DNA of 5,933 nt from Acetobacteraceae bacterium (GCA_027311485.1 DAICYU010000280.1:1-5933), one strand, 5' to 3'; positions 1 to 5,933 are shown, counted from the stretch's first letter. Numbers and translations: made by a program. Notes: generated from the sequence alone by a model not told the origin.

Positions 1-267
1 TATCCGCGCAAGGGCGCGCTCGCCGTTGGCTCGGATGCGGATATCGTGCTGCTCGACCCCGGACGCGGCGGTCCGATCCGGAAAGAAGGTCTGCACGAAA
101 CCGACTATACGCCGTGGGAGGGATGGAACGTCGCCGCCTGGCCGAGCATGACCGTCCAGCGCGGCAAGGTGGTGGTGGAGGATGGCAAGCTGCTTGCGGA
201 TACCAGCGACGGGCAGTTTCTGGCGCGCAAGATCGACGACGCCATCCGCAGCCGCCCGTCCGTTTGA
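1..267 (+). CDS. Hydantoinase/dihydropyrimidinase-type cyclic amidohydrolase, C-terminal part
   Basis: Only the last 88 residues are present; the reading frame is open from base 1 and stops with TGA at 265-267. The visible part is the C-terminal beta-sandwich half of the cyclic amidohydrolase family (dihydropyrimidinase, D-hydantoinase, allantoinase, dihydroorotase-like). Near residues 3-20 it has PRKGALAVGSDADIVLLDP, the family's typical 'P-x-KG-x-I-x-x-G-x-DAD-hydrophobic-D' signature. This is followed by the DYTPWEGW stretch (about 35-42) and a TVQRGKVVVEDGKL strand (about 51-64), also typical of this group. Members open cyclic amide rings such as hydantoins, dihydropyrimidines or allantoin using a binuclear metal centre in the cytoplasm. 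The metal ligands lie in the missing N-terminal part, so neither activity nor exact substrate can be judged. A 224-bp gap separates it from the downstream GTPase gene, so shared transcription is possible but not shown. Confidence 0.85.
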   Translation, partial: YPRKGALAVGSDADIVLLDPGRGGPIRKEGLHETDYTPWEGWNVAAWPSMTVQRGKVVVEDGKLLADTSDGQFLARKIDDAIRSRPSV

Positions 268-491
268 CACGGTTCTGCCCGGCGGGTCGCCCGGCGCGCT
301 TATAGACGGCGCTCCACATAGGCGGTGCTCCACACAGGCGGTACCCTACGCGGCCCGCCGCCGCGGCTGAACTATGGTAACGCGCGTTCCACGCGCTTGG
401 GTAGCCGTGTGGGCGATGCCGTTGCCGGCCAGCATACAGGCGCCGCCGCCCCGATATTGCCCGCCTTCCGGCTGCTGGGTTAAACCGGCGC
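268..491. other. Intergenic gap between hydantoinase and GTPase genes
   Basis: No convincing gene is seen here. An ATG-started frame at 374 runs on into the GTPase gene out of frame and resembles no protein I recognise. The gap holds a two-copy 16-bp direct repeat (311-342) and a short hairpin, GCGCGT-TCC-ACGCGC, at 382-396. The hairpin has no T-run after it and is not a convincing terminator. A TTGACA hexamer overlaps the upstream stop codon (264-269), but no -10-like box sits at the right distance, so no promoter is called. If the GTPase-amidohydrolase-pobA unit has its own promoter, it most likely lies in this gap. Confidence 0.5.
311..342. repeat. Two-copy tandem 16-bp direct repeat
   Basis: GCTCCACATAGGCGGT (311-326) is followed directly by GCTCCACACAGGCGGT (327-342). 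The copies match at 15 of 16 positions, differing by one T/C. The repeat lies 169 to 150 bp upstream of the GTPase start codon. The 16-bp period is not a multiple of three and the region has no recognisable coding content. It could be a paired binding site for a regulator or simply a slippage duplication; the sequence does not decide. Confidence 0.75.
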
Positions 492-1532
492 ATGAAGCGA
501 TCGCACATCGCGACAGGGGATCGTCCGCCGCCGTTCCTGACCCAGGACGCAGATCGCGCCCGTATGCCGGTCGCGCTGCTCAGCGGTTTTCTGGGCAGCG
601 GCAAGACGACACTGGTCAACGCGCTGCTGCGCGACCCGCGCCTCTCTGGCACCGCCGTCGCGGTCAATGAATTCGGTGACGTGCCGCTCGACCGCGACCT
701 GATCGACCATGGGCAGGACCGCACCGTCGTCATGGCCAATGGCTGCCTGTGCTGCAACCTGTCCGGCGACATGGAAGACGCGGTGATGCGCCTGTTCAGC
801 CGGCGCGAAGCCGGCGCGCTGCCTCGCTTCAAGCGCCTGATTATCGAGCCGTCGGGCCTGTCCGACCCCGCGCCGATCGCCCAGGCGATCCTGCGCAACC
901 CCGTCATGGCGCGCGGCCTGCGCCTGTCGTCCATCATCGCCACGGTCGACGCGCAATTCGGCGAACAGCAACTCGCCCGCCATCCCGAGACGCGGAAGCA
1001 GGTCGCCCTGGCCGACCATCTGGTCCTGACCAAGACCGACGTCGCACCGCCTGGCCCGTTGCCGGCACTGCTGTCCGGCATCAATTCATCCGCCGACATC
1101 CTGCCCGCGCCGTTCGGCGCAGTCGATGCGGCCAGCCTGTTTCCCGCCGATTTCTTCGATCCGGCGGCGCCGCCGACCCGCCGATCTGTGCTGCTGGCGG
1201 ACGACGGCAGCAGCGGCCATCTGTCGGCCCACGCCACCATCACCCTGACCGCGGATCGCCCATTGCGCTGGCGCCCCTTCGACGACTGGCTGCGCGGCAT
1301 CCGCCTGCCGCACGCCCAGGCGTTGCTGCGGCTGAAGGGCATGCTGAACATCGACGGCACCGCCGGCCCGGTGGTGATCCACGGCATCCACCATGTGCTG
1401 AACGCCCCGGTGCAGCTCGATGCCTGGCCGACGGCGGATCACCGATCCAGGCTTGTGCTGATCGCGGATCGTGCCACCATCACCGCAGCACAGGAAAGCT
1501 GGGAGGCATCATTGCCCGGCATCCTCGCCTGA
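492..1532 (+). CDS. COG0523/CobW-family G3E GTPase (putative metallochaperone)
   Basis: A 346-aa protein of the CobW/COG0523 group of G3E P-loop GTPases, a usual length for the family. Motifs in order: Walker A GFLGSGKTT at 32-40, the family's CxCC metal-binding motif as CLCC at 85-88, the switch/Walker B-like region IIEPSGLSDP at 117-126, the guanine-specificity motif TKTD at 180-183, and a CobW C-terminal domain from about residue 246 to 328 (LLRLKGMLNIDG... then W312 and RLVLIAD). Family members use GTP binding or hydrolysis to deliver or handle metals (Zn, Co, Fe) for client enzymes. It is cytoplasmic, with no signal or membrane segment. There is no clear ribosome binding site before ATG 492. 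ATG 564 (residue 25) would put the P-loop near residue 8, as in many relatives, so the start is uncertain. It lies 17 nt upstream of a metal-dependent amidohydrolase gene and downstream of another, which suggests, but does not prove, that these are its clients. It is not cobalamin-specific CobW by context: no cobalamin genes are nearby. Confidence 0.9.
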   Translation: MKRSHIATGDRPPPFLTQDADRARMPVALLSGFLGSGKTTLVNALLRDPRLSGTAVAVNEFGDVPLDRDLIDHGQDRTVVMANGCLCCNLSGDMEDAVMRLFSRREAGALPRFKRLIIEPSGLSDPAPIAQAILRNPVMARGLRLSSIIATVDAQFGEQQLARHPETRKQVALADHLVLTKTDVAPPGPLPALLSGINSSADILPAPFGAVDAASLFPADFFDPAAPPTRRSVLLADDGSSGHLSAHATITLTADRPLRWRPFDDWLRGIRLPHAQALLRLKGMLNIDGTAGPVVIHGIHHVLNAPVQLDAWPTADHRSRLVLIADRATITAAQESWEASLPGILA

Positions 1533-1533
1533 C

Positions 1534-1540
1534 AGGGAGA
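1534..1540 (+). promoter_or_regulatory. Ribosome binding site for GTG-started amidohydrolase
   Basis: AGGGAGA lies just after the GTPase stop codon (1530-1532) and 9 nt before the GTG at 1550. This decides the start of the amidohydrolase: the frame itself is open far upstream inside the GTPase gene, but only this GTG is correctly spaced and leads directly into the conserved DVHVHP motif. Confidence 0.8.
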
Positions 1541-1549
1541 ACAAACGTC

Positions 1550-2440
1550 GTGCGCGCCATCGATGTCCACGTCCATCCGATGAACCCGGCCTATGTGGAG
1601 GCCAGCATGCCGTTCATCCCGGCGGCGCAGCGCATGTTCAAGGGCAAGTTTGAGGCGCGGCCCGACAGCCAGATCGCCGACGATTTCCGCCGTGACGATA
1701 CGCTCGCCATCCCGATCGCCTGGGATGCGGAGCACGGCGCCGGTGGCGGGGTGTATGCCAACGATCAGTTGGCGGCGCTGTGCAAGGCCTATCCGGATGT
1801 GTTCCTGCCCGGCTGGGCGATGGTCGATCCCTGGCGCGGCCGCAAAGGGCTGGAGGAAATCGAGCACGCCATCAAGGACCTCGGCTTGATGGGGGTAAAA
1901 TACCAGCCGCCGGTGCAGGGTTTCTCTCCCAACGACCGCCAGTTCTACCCGATCTGGGACCTGCTGCAGTCGTTGGGCGCACCGGTGCTGATCCATTGCG
2001 GCACCACCGCCATCGGCGCCGGCGAACCCGGCGGCCTTGGCTTCAAGCTCGGCCATGCCCGCCCGATCCCCAATCTGGACGACGTCGCCGCCGATTTTCC
2101 GCGCCTGAACATCGTCGCCGCCCACCCCGGCTGGCCGTGGACCGAGGAACTGATCGCCGTCGCCATCCACAAGGCCAACGTCTCGATCGACATCTCCGGC
2201 TGGGGGCCGAAATACGTGCCGGCGCCGCTGAAACATGACATGCAGCGCCGCCTGCAGGACAAGGTGATGTTCGGGTCCGACTATCCGGGCTGGAGCGCCG
2301 GGCAGTGCTGCGATGAATGGGAAATGGAGGGATTCAAGCCCGGCGTCATTGAAAAGCTGTTCTACAAGAACGCCGTGCGCATCCTGAAACTGGATGCCGC
2401 CGTGGCGGTGGCCGAAGCGGCGCCGAGCAATCCGTCATGA
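1550..2440 (+). CDS. ACMSD/COG2159-type amidohydrolase (Amidohydro_2, TIM barrel)
   Basis: A 296-aa protein from a GTG start. It belongs to the amidohydrolase-2 group that includes ACMSD, gamma-resorcylate decarboxylase and related decarboxylases, hydratases and hydrolases acting on aromatic or ring-derived acids. Visible motifs fit a mononuclear metal site: DVHVHP with H7 and H9, IHCG with H149 after strand 5, AHPGWPW with H192, and FGSDYPGW with D244 near the barrel end. GVKYQPP around residue 117 is the conserved lysine/strand region seen in many relatives. No signal peptide is present, so it is cytoplasmic. The frame is open back to about base 749, but that part only shadows the GTPase gene and the barrel begins at residue 3, so the GTG with its ribosome binding site is preferred. 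It overlaps pobA by four bases (ATGA), implying translational coupling. Inference: a decarboxylase or hydrolase on an aromatic acid linked to hydroxybenzoate metabolism. The exact reaction cannot be read from sequence. Confidence 0.88.
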   Translation: MRAIDVHVHPMNPAYVEASMPFIPAAQRMFKGKFEARPDSQIADDFRRDDTLAIPIAWDAEHGAGGGVYANDQLAALCKAYPDVFLPGWAMVDPWRGRKGLEEIEHAIKDLGLMGVKYQPPVQGFSPNDRQFYPIWDLLQSLGAPVLIHCGTTAIGAGEPGGLGFKLGHARPIPNLDDVAADFPRLNIVAAHPGWPWTEELIAVAIHKANVSIDISGWGPKYVPAPLKHDMQRRLQDKVMFGSDYPGWSAGQCCDEWEMEGFKPGVIEKLFYKNAVRILKLDAAVAVAEAAPSNPS

Positions 2441-3621
2441 CGCTGCGCACGCAGGTCGGCATCATCGGCGCCGGCCCCGCCGGCCTGTTCCTGGCGCACC
2501 TGCTGCATCAGGCCGGTATCGAATCGATCATCCTGGAATCACGCAGCCGCCAGGATGTGGAGCAAACCCTGCGCGCCGGGGTGCTGGAGCATTGGGTAGT
2601 ACAACTGATGCATGACCTGGGCATCGGTGAACGGGTTGCGCGCGAAGCCCATTTCCACGACGGCATTACGCTGCAGTGGAATCGCCAGCGCCACCACGTC
2701 GATATCACCGGGCTGACCGGCGGCAAGCGCATCACCGTCTATCCGCAGCATGAGGTGCTGAAGGACCTGATCGCCGGCCGGCTGGGGCAGGGCGGCCAGA
2801 TCCTGTTCGGCGCCCGTTGCCTGGCCATCAACGGCATCGACTCTGACCGGCCGAGCATCGACTTCGATATGGATGGGGCGGACACGATCGCCTGCGATTA
2901 CGTCGTTGCCGCCGATGGATTCCATGGCCTCGGCCGGCAGGCGATCCCGGCCGCCGCCCGCACTGAATACCAGAAGATCTATCCGTTCGGCTGGCTTGGC
3001 ATCCTGACCCGCGCGCCGCTGTCCTGGCATGAGCTGATCTATGCCAACCAGCAGGATGGCTTCGCGCTGCTGAGCACCCGCACCCCGGACGTGCAGCGGA
3101 TGTATATACAGTGCGACCCGGCGGACGATATCGCCGCGTGGTCGGACGAACGCATCTGGGGCCAGTTGCACGACCGCCTGGACGTCGATGACGGCTGGCA
3201 GTTGCGCGAAGGCCCGATCTTCCAGAAGGGCATCGTCTCCCTGCGGTCCTTCGTCTGTGACCCGATGCAGTATGGCCGCCTGTTCATCGCCGGCGATGCC
3301 GCCCATATCGTGCCGCCGACCGGCGCCAAGGGCCTGAATCTGGCGGTTGCCGACGTGCTGGTGCTGGCCCGCGCGCTGGAGGCATCTTATCGTCGCAACG
3401 ACGGCAGCCTGCTGGATCGTTACACCGCCACCTGTCTGCGCCGGGTCTGGAAAGCCGAACGGTTTTCCTGGTACATGACAACGATGCTTCATAACAACGA
3501 ACATGAAACTGCGTTCGAGCGCCGCATCCATTTTGCCGATCTCGATCTTGTCCGCACGCTGGAACCACAGGCGCGCGCGTTGGCGGAAAACTATGTGGGC
3601 CTGCCGTTTGATGAGGCCTGA
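2437..3621 (+). CDS. pobA: 4-hydroxybenzoate 3-monooxygenase (p-hydroxybenzoate hydroxylase)
   Basis: A 394-aa group A flavoprotein monooxygenase, the same length as Pseudomonas PobA as I recall it. It converts 4-hydroxybenzoate, NAD(P)H and O2 to protocatechuate, feeding ring cleavage. Visible features: FAD dinucleotide fold GAGPAG at 11-16; RAGVLE with R46 (Pseudomonas R44); the DG motif ADGFHG at 159-164 with H163 and R167; the second FAD motif GDAAHIVPPTGAKGLNLA at 286-303. Substrate-site residues align with the Pseudomonas enzyme: Y202, S213, R215, Y223, P294 and Y386 (Pseudomonas Y201, S212, R214, Y222, P293, Y385), so true 4-hydroxybenzoate activity is likely. Oddity: the NADPH-contacting helix differs. 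The positions of Pseudomonas R33, Q34, Y38 and R42 are S35, R36, D40 and T44 here. The ATG overlaps the amidohydrolase stop (ATGA at 2437-2440) and has no good ribosome binding site, so translation is probably coupled. No pobR-like regulator is visible beside it. Confidence 0.93.
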   Translation: MTLRTQVGIIGAGPAGLFLAHLLHQAGIESIILESRSRQDVEQTLRAGVLEHWVVQLMHDLGIGERVAREAHFHDGITLQWNRQRHHVDITGLTGGKRITVYPQHEVLKDLIAGRLGQGGQILFGARCLAINGIDSDRPSIDFDMDGADTIACDYVVAADGFHGLGRQAIPAAARTEYQKIYPFGWLGILTRAPLSWHELIYANQQDGFALLSTRTPDVQRMYIQCDPADDIAAWSDERIWGQLHDRLDVDDGWQLREGPIFQKGIVSLRSFVCDPMQYGRLFIAGDAAHIVPPTGAKGLNLAVADVLVLARALEASYRRNDGSLLDRYTATCLRRVWKAERFSWYMTTMLHNNEHETAFERRIHFADLDLVRTLEPQARALAENYVGLPFDEA

Positions 3622-3770
3622 GGGCAAATCTTCTGCTAACGGCTGAGTTTTTGGTCATGTTCCAGGATGTTTGCGGCAGAACGCCTCGTCTCGGCCCCAC
3701 TTCCAGTTCGCGTGTCGCAGGGCAACGAAGGGAACCTGGGTGGTGATGCCCCAACCCGTCGGCGCCGTCC
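3622..3770. other. Convergent intergenic gap between pobA and phosphoesterase
   Basis: The two genes end tail-to-tail across 149 bp. A terminator would be expected on each strand, but I see only weak pairings (for example TTCTGC at 3631-3636 with GCAGAA at 3676-3681, separated by a 39-nt loop). No strong stem followed by a T-run is present. No small gene is recognisable here. Confidence 0.5.
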
Positions 3771-5153
3771 TCAATCGCCCAGGTGCAGTGTCCGCTTGAT
3801 CGTGTGCAGCAGGCCCGAGCCGGGCAGCCGTTCTTCCATGAACGTCTCGACCCGGTCAGTGGCCAGTTTCGCCTGGCTCATGCTGTCGTCCAGCGCCTCA
3901 TGCGCCCGTGCCATCAGGGCGCCGCGGTGACCGGCATGGTCGATCATCCGTTCCAGATGGTGGCTCAGCCCGAACAAGGACGCCTTGAAGCCCGGTAGTC
4001 CCGGCAGGATGCGCGCCGGCTGGATGTCCGGGGCGACCGGTGCCTCCGGCAGGTCGGTCCGGGGCGTGCCGCGCCACGACAGGTCCGCCAATGGGTCATT
4101 GGCTTGCTGCGCCCGCCGGCCGAGCGGCTTGACGCCGGGCCATTTGTTGGCGGCCATCTTCAGCATGCTGGTGTGATCGCATACGGTATGCGCCACGCCC
4201 GGATCAAGCCATGGCGACACGAAGATCGCCGGCACCCGGAAGCCCAGCCGGTCGAACTTGTAATGTTCCGTATGGTCGTCCGGCGCGACCGTCGGCGGTG
4301 GCGGCACGTGATCGAAGAAGCCGCCATGCTCATCATATAGCACGATCAGCAGCGTGCGCTCGAACAGCGCCGGGTTGGCGCGCAGCGGGTTGTAGACTTT
4401 CGCAATCAGTTCGTCGCCGCGCATGACGTCGTGCGGGGGATGCTGGTCGTTCTGGCCGGGGCCGAAATAGGTCGGCTCGATGAAGCTGTAGGCCGGCAGA
4501 TCACCCGCCGCCACATCCTCCTCCCAGTGCCGGAAGGCGCGATACTGGTCCAGGTGGTGCCATTGCCGCGTCATCACCAGGGACTGCGGCACATCGCCGA
4601 AGTAGATGCGCCAGGGCACGCCCGCGTCGCCCAGTTCATCGTACAACGTGCGTTCGTTGTAGCTGTGCAGGTGGGAGTTGAACAGGCCGCTGGGTTCGGC
4701 GACGTGCCCCAGGGATGTGCCGCTGTGCACGAACAGCCGGTTCATCCAGGTCGGCCCCATCATCGAGGCAAACCAACGGTCGAACACCACGCCATGTTCC
4801 GCCAGCGTATGCAAGGCCGGCAGGAACCCGCGCGGATACCACCCCATGATCTCCTGCCGCTCCTCCGGCGTCGCATTCGGATGCATCCGCGCGTAGTCGC
4901 TCACGAATCCCTGATTGGTGCCGCCATCATGTTGAGCCAGGGCGTTGGGAAGATAATGGAGCGGATCGCGCTCGATGTTGCGCGTTCGTGTCTCCCGCTG
5001 GAACACGAGCCCGCCGTCGACATCGTCGGGATTGGAACGTGGATGGTTGGGATCGACCCCGTCGATGTCGCGGTCAAGCGCGCCCATCCAGCCCAGCATG
5101 CGGTCGAACCCATTGTTTTCCATCATAAGGACGACAATGTGATCGATTTGCAT
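3771..5153 (-). CDS. Phospholipase C/acid phosphatase-type phosphoesterase
   Basis: A 460-aa protein from the preferred ATG at 5153, of the phosphoesterase family that includes bacterial phospholipase C and AcpA-type acid phosphatases (alkaline-phosphatase-like fold). Conserved blocks in order: IDHIVVLMMENNGFDRMLG at 3-21, with E12-N13 as the expected metal-binding pair; MGPTWMNRLFVHSGTS at 132-147, where T135 before NR is the likely nucleophile by family analogy; FIEPTYF at 224-230; and YDEHGGFFDHVPPP at 273-286, a hallmark with metal ligands. Members hydrolyse phosphate mono- or diesters such as phospholipid head groups; the substrate here is unknown. Start choice: GGAGAG lies 9 nt upstream of ATG 5153. 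The longer frame from ATG 5219 (482 aa) has AAGG touching its ATG and no properly spaced site. It would add a short hydrophobic stretch, SLLAVVATGV, without a positive n-region, so a poor signal peptide. From 5153 there is no signal and the enzyme would be cytoplasmic, unlike many exported relatives. It follows hemH on the same strand. Confidence 0.85.
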   Translation of the reverse strand: MQIDHIVVLMMENNGFDRMLGWMGALDRDIDGVDPNHPRSNPDDVDGGLVFQRETRTRNIERDPLHYLPNALAQHDGGTNQGFVSDYARMHPNATPEERQEIMGWYPRGFLPALHTLAEHGVVFDRWFASMMGPTWMNRLFVHSGTSLGHVAEPSGLFNSHLHSYNERTLYDELGDAGVPWRIYFGDVPQSLVMTRQWHHLDQYRAFRHWEEDVAAGDLPAYSFIEPTYFGPGQNDQHPPHDVMRGDELIAKVYNPLRANPALFERTLLIVLYDEHGGFFDHVPPPPTVAPDDHTEHYKFDRLGFRVPAIFVSPWLDPGVAHTVCDHTSMLKMAANKWPGVKPLGRRAQQANDPLADLSWRGTPRTDLPEAPVAPDIQPARILPGLPGFKASLFGLSHHLERMIDHAGHRGALMARAHEALDDSMSQAKLATDRVETFMEERLPGSGLLHTIKRTLHLGD

Positions 5154-5162
5154 GGCTACTTG

Positions 5163-5168
5163 CTCTCC
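5163..5168 (-). promoter_or_regulatory. Ribosome binding site deciding the phosphoesterase start
   Basis: On the minus strand GGAGAG lies 9 nt before ATG 5153. It supports the 460-aa form over the 482-aa form from 5219. The leader between hemH and this site also contains small inverted repeats (TTGCC-ACCAC-GGCAA at 5186-5200; CCGGC/GCCGG at 5209-5213 and 5224-5228), which read more naturally as untranslated leader than as coding sequence. Confidence 0.65.
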
Positions 5169-5249
5169 GGCCTGACTGACGCCCGTTGCCACCACGGCAA
5201 GGAGCGACCCGGCCGTCATCCTTGCCGGAGCGGGCGGGTCGCGTCCTAG

Positions 5250-5271
5250 ACAACGCCGAACCCGGCGTTGT
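5250..5271 (-). terminator. Perfect 9-bp hairpin just after hemH
   Basis: ACAACGCCG (5250-5258) and CGGCGTTGT (5263-5271) form a perfect 9-bp stem with a 4-base loop, starting 2 nt after the hemH stop codon in the direction of hemH transcription. The position suits a terminator or a 3'-end stabilising structure. No run of T follows on the minus strand, so efficient intrinsic termination is doubtful, and read-through into the phosphoesterase gene is possible. Confidence 0.55.
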
Positions 5272-5273
5272 GT

Positions 5274-5933
5274 TCAGCCGGAAGCGAGACGGCGTTTAAT
5301 ATGGAACGGACAGCCGGTGTGTTCCTGGGTGCAGACCTGTCCATCGACGCTGCTGCACAGCCCGGGGCCACAGGTGACGGACCGCCGCACCAGACCGGCC
5401 AGGGCGGCGATGAAGCCGGCATCCGCGTTCTGTGTCGGCACGCGGAAATACCCCGGCACTTCCAGCCGCTCCGCCAGCTCCCGGTATTCGACATCCAGCT
5501 CGACCAGGGTTTCGCTGTGTTCCGAGACAAAGGCGATCGGCACCACCAGCAACGCCACCTTGTCCTTCGCCGCGCGCTCGACCTCCTCATCCGTGCTGGG
5601 GCCGATCCACTTCTGCGGCGTGGCGCGGGACTGGTAGCAGACGGTATGATCGACGGTGGCGCCCCAGGCCGCCACGACCGACGCGACCGTTTGTTCCACC
5701 TGCCACTGATACGGGTCGCCCTGCTTGATGATGATCTCCGGCAGGCCATGCGCCGAGAACAGCACGCGCAGCCGTATGTCCGGCGGCAAGGTGGCGCGCG
5801 CCTTGTCGTATGCCGCCGCCACCAGCGCCGCCGTTGCCTGCACGAAGCCTGGCTCGGAATGGTAGCAGCACAGCACCGTGGTACGCGCCGTCAGCCCGAC
5901 CTTCGCCGCCGCGTCCCGCCACGCCACCAGGGA
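5274..5933 (-). CDS. hemH: Ferrochelatase, N-terminus beyond window
   Basis: The visible 219 C-terminal residues are the larger part of ferrochelatase, which inserts Fe2+ into protoporphyrin IX to make protoheme, the last step of heme synthesis. The frame is open to the window edge, and roughly the first third of a typical protein of about 340 aa is missing. Hallmarks, numbered from the first visible residue: FSAHGLP with the active-site histidine H62; CYQSRATPQKWIGPST at about 99-114, the conserved 'YQSR...W..P.T' block; and FVSEHSETLVELDVEY at 135-150 with the catalytic glutamate E141. The C-terminus carries four cysteines, C188, C193, C201 and C208 (CX4C-X7-C-X6-C), and another pair sits at C22-C23 in VLCCYHSEPGF. 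C-terminal cysteines of this kind are known to bind a [2Fe-2S] cluster in some ferrochelatases, including alphaproteobacterial ones; cluster binding here is inferred. The protein ends at TGA 5274-5276, followed at once by a hairpin, then by the phosphoesterase gene 121 bp downstream. Confidence 0.96.
   Translation of the reverse strand, partial: SLVAWRDAAAKVGLTARTTVLCCYHSEPGFVQATAALVAAAYDKARATLPPDIRLRVLFSAHGLPEIIIKQGDPYQWQVEQTVASVVAAWGATVDHTVCYQSRATPQKWIGPSTDEEVERAAKDKVALLVVPIAFVSEHSETLVELDVEYRELAERLEVPGYFRVPTQNADAGFIAALAGLVRRSVTCGPGLCSSVDGQVCTQEHTGCPFHIKRRLASG

Noticed and set aside
264..306. TTGACA at 264-269 and TATAGA at 301-306 as a possible promoter.
   Set aside because: The spacing is 31 bp, far from the usual 16-18 bp, and the first box overlaps the hydantoinase stop codon.
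374..670. A 98-aa open frame starting in the gap and running into the GTPase gene.
   Set aside because: It overlaps the GTPase P-loop coding region out of frame, has no ribosome binding site and no recognisable protein features.
749..1549. The amidohydrolase reading frame stays open about 800 bp upstream inside the GTPase gene, giving an apparent 563-aa protein.
   Set aside because: The upstream part is Arg/Ala/Pro-rich out-of-frame translation of a clear GTPase gene. Long stop-free shadows are common at this GC content, and the GTG at 1550 has a good ribosome binding site and starts at the barrel.
2539..3627. A 362-aa open frame on the minus strand opposite pobA.
   Set aside because: It is an antisense shadow of a full-length conserved pobA; its translation resembles no known fold and has no start signal.
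4431..5249. A 272-aa open frame on the plus strand opposite the phosphoesterase.
   Set aside because: It lies antisense to well-conserved phosphoesterase motifs and has no recognisable domain.
5217..5276. The phosphoesterase frame is in phase with hemH, separated by the hemH TGA and 18 codons, suggesting a read-through fusion.
   Set aside because: Same phase occurs by chance one time in three; there is a strong hairpin and a separate ribosome binding site, and no sign of a recoding context.

Overview
The window comes from a GC-rich (about two-thirds G+C by eye) bacterium. The C-terminal cysteine set of the ferrochelatase, a PobA-type hydroxylase and overall protein style point to an alphaproteobacterium, perhaps Rhodospirillales/Acetobacteraceae. 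That assignment is inference from protein style, not from a marker gene.

Left half, plus strand (1-3621): a four-gene run. It starts with the last 88 residues of a hydantoinase/dihydropyrimidinase-type cyclic amidohydrolase (1-267). A 224-bp gap follows, carrying a two-copy 16-bp direct repeat. Then come a COG0523/CobW-type G3E GTPase (492-1532), an ACMSD/COG2159-type metal-dependent TIM-barrel amidohydrolase (GTG start at 1550, ends 2440) and a full-length 4-hydroxybenzoate 3-monooxygenase, pobA (2437-3621). The last three are packed like an operon: 17 nt between GTPase and amidohydrolase, and an ATGA overlap between amidohydrolase and pobA. The simplest reading is a small catabolic unit. 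PobA turns 4-hydroxybenzoate into protocatechuate, the amidohydrolase acts on a related aromatic or ring-derived acid, and the GTPase may help deliver metal to one or both amidohydrolases. No regulator, transporter or ring-cleavage dioxygenase is present in the window.

Right half, minus strand (3771-5933): a ferrochelatase, hemH, lacking its N-terminus at the window edge, is followed by a perfect 9-bp hairpin and then a phospholipase C/acid-phosphatase-type phosphoesterase. The phosphoesterase converges on pobA across a 149-bp gap with no clear terminator. Its best start is at 5153 (460 aa), because a good ribosome binding site lies there. The longer 482-aa reading has none at a usable distance.

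No mobile element, CRISPR array, tRNA or rRNA was seen. All main genes belong to known families. The most notable points are the altered NADPH-binding helix of PobA, the pairing of a putative metallochaperone with metal amidohydrolases, and the apparent absence of a signal peptide on a phosphoesterase whose relatives are often exported.
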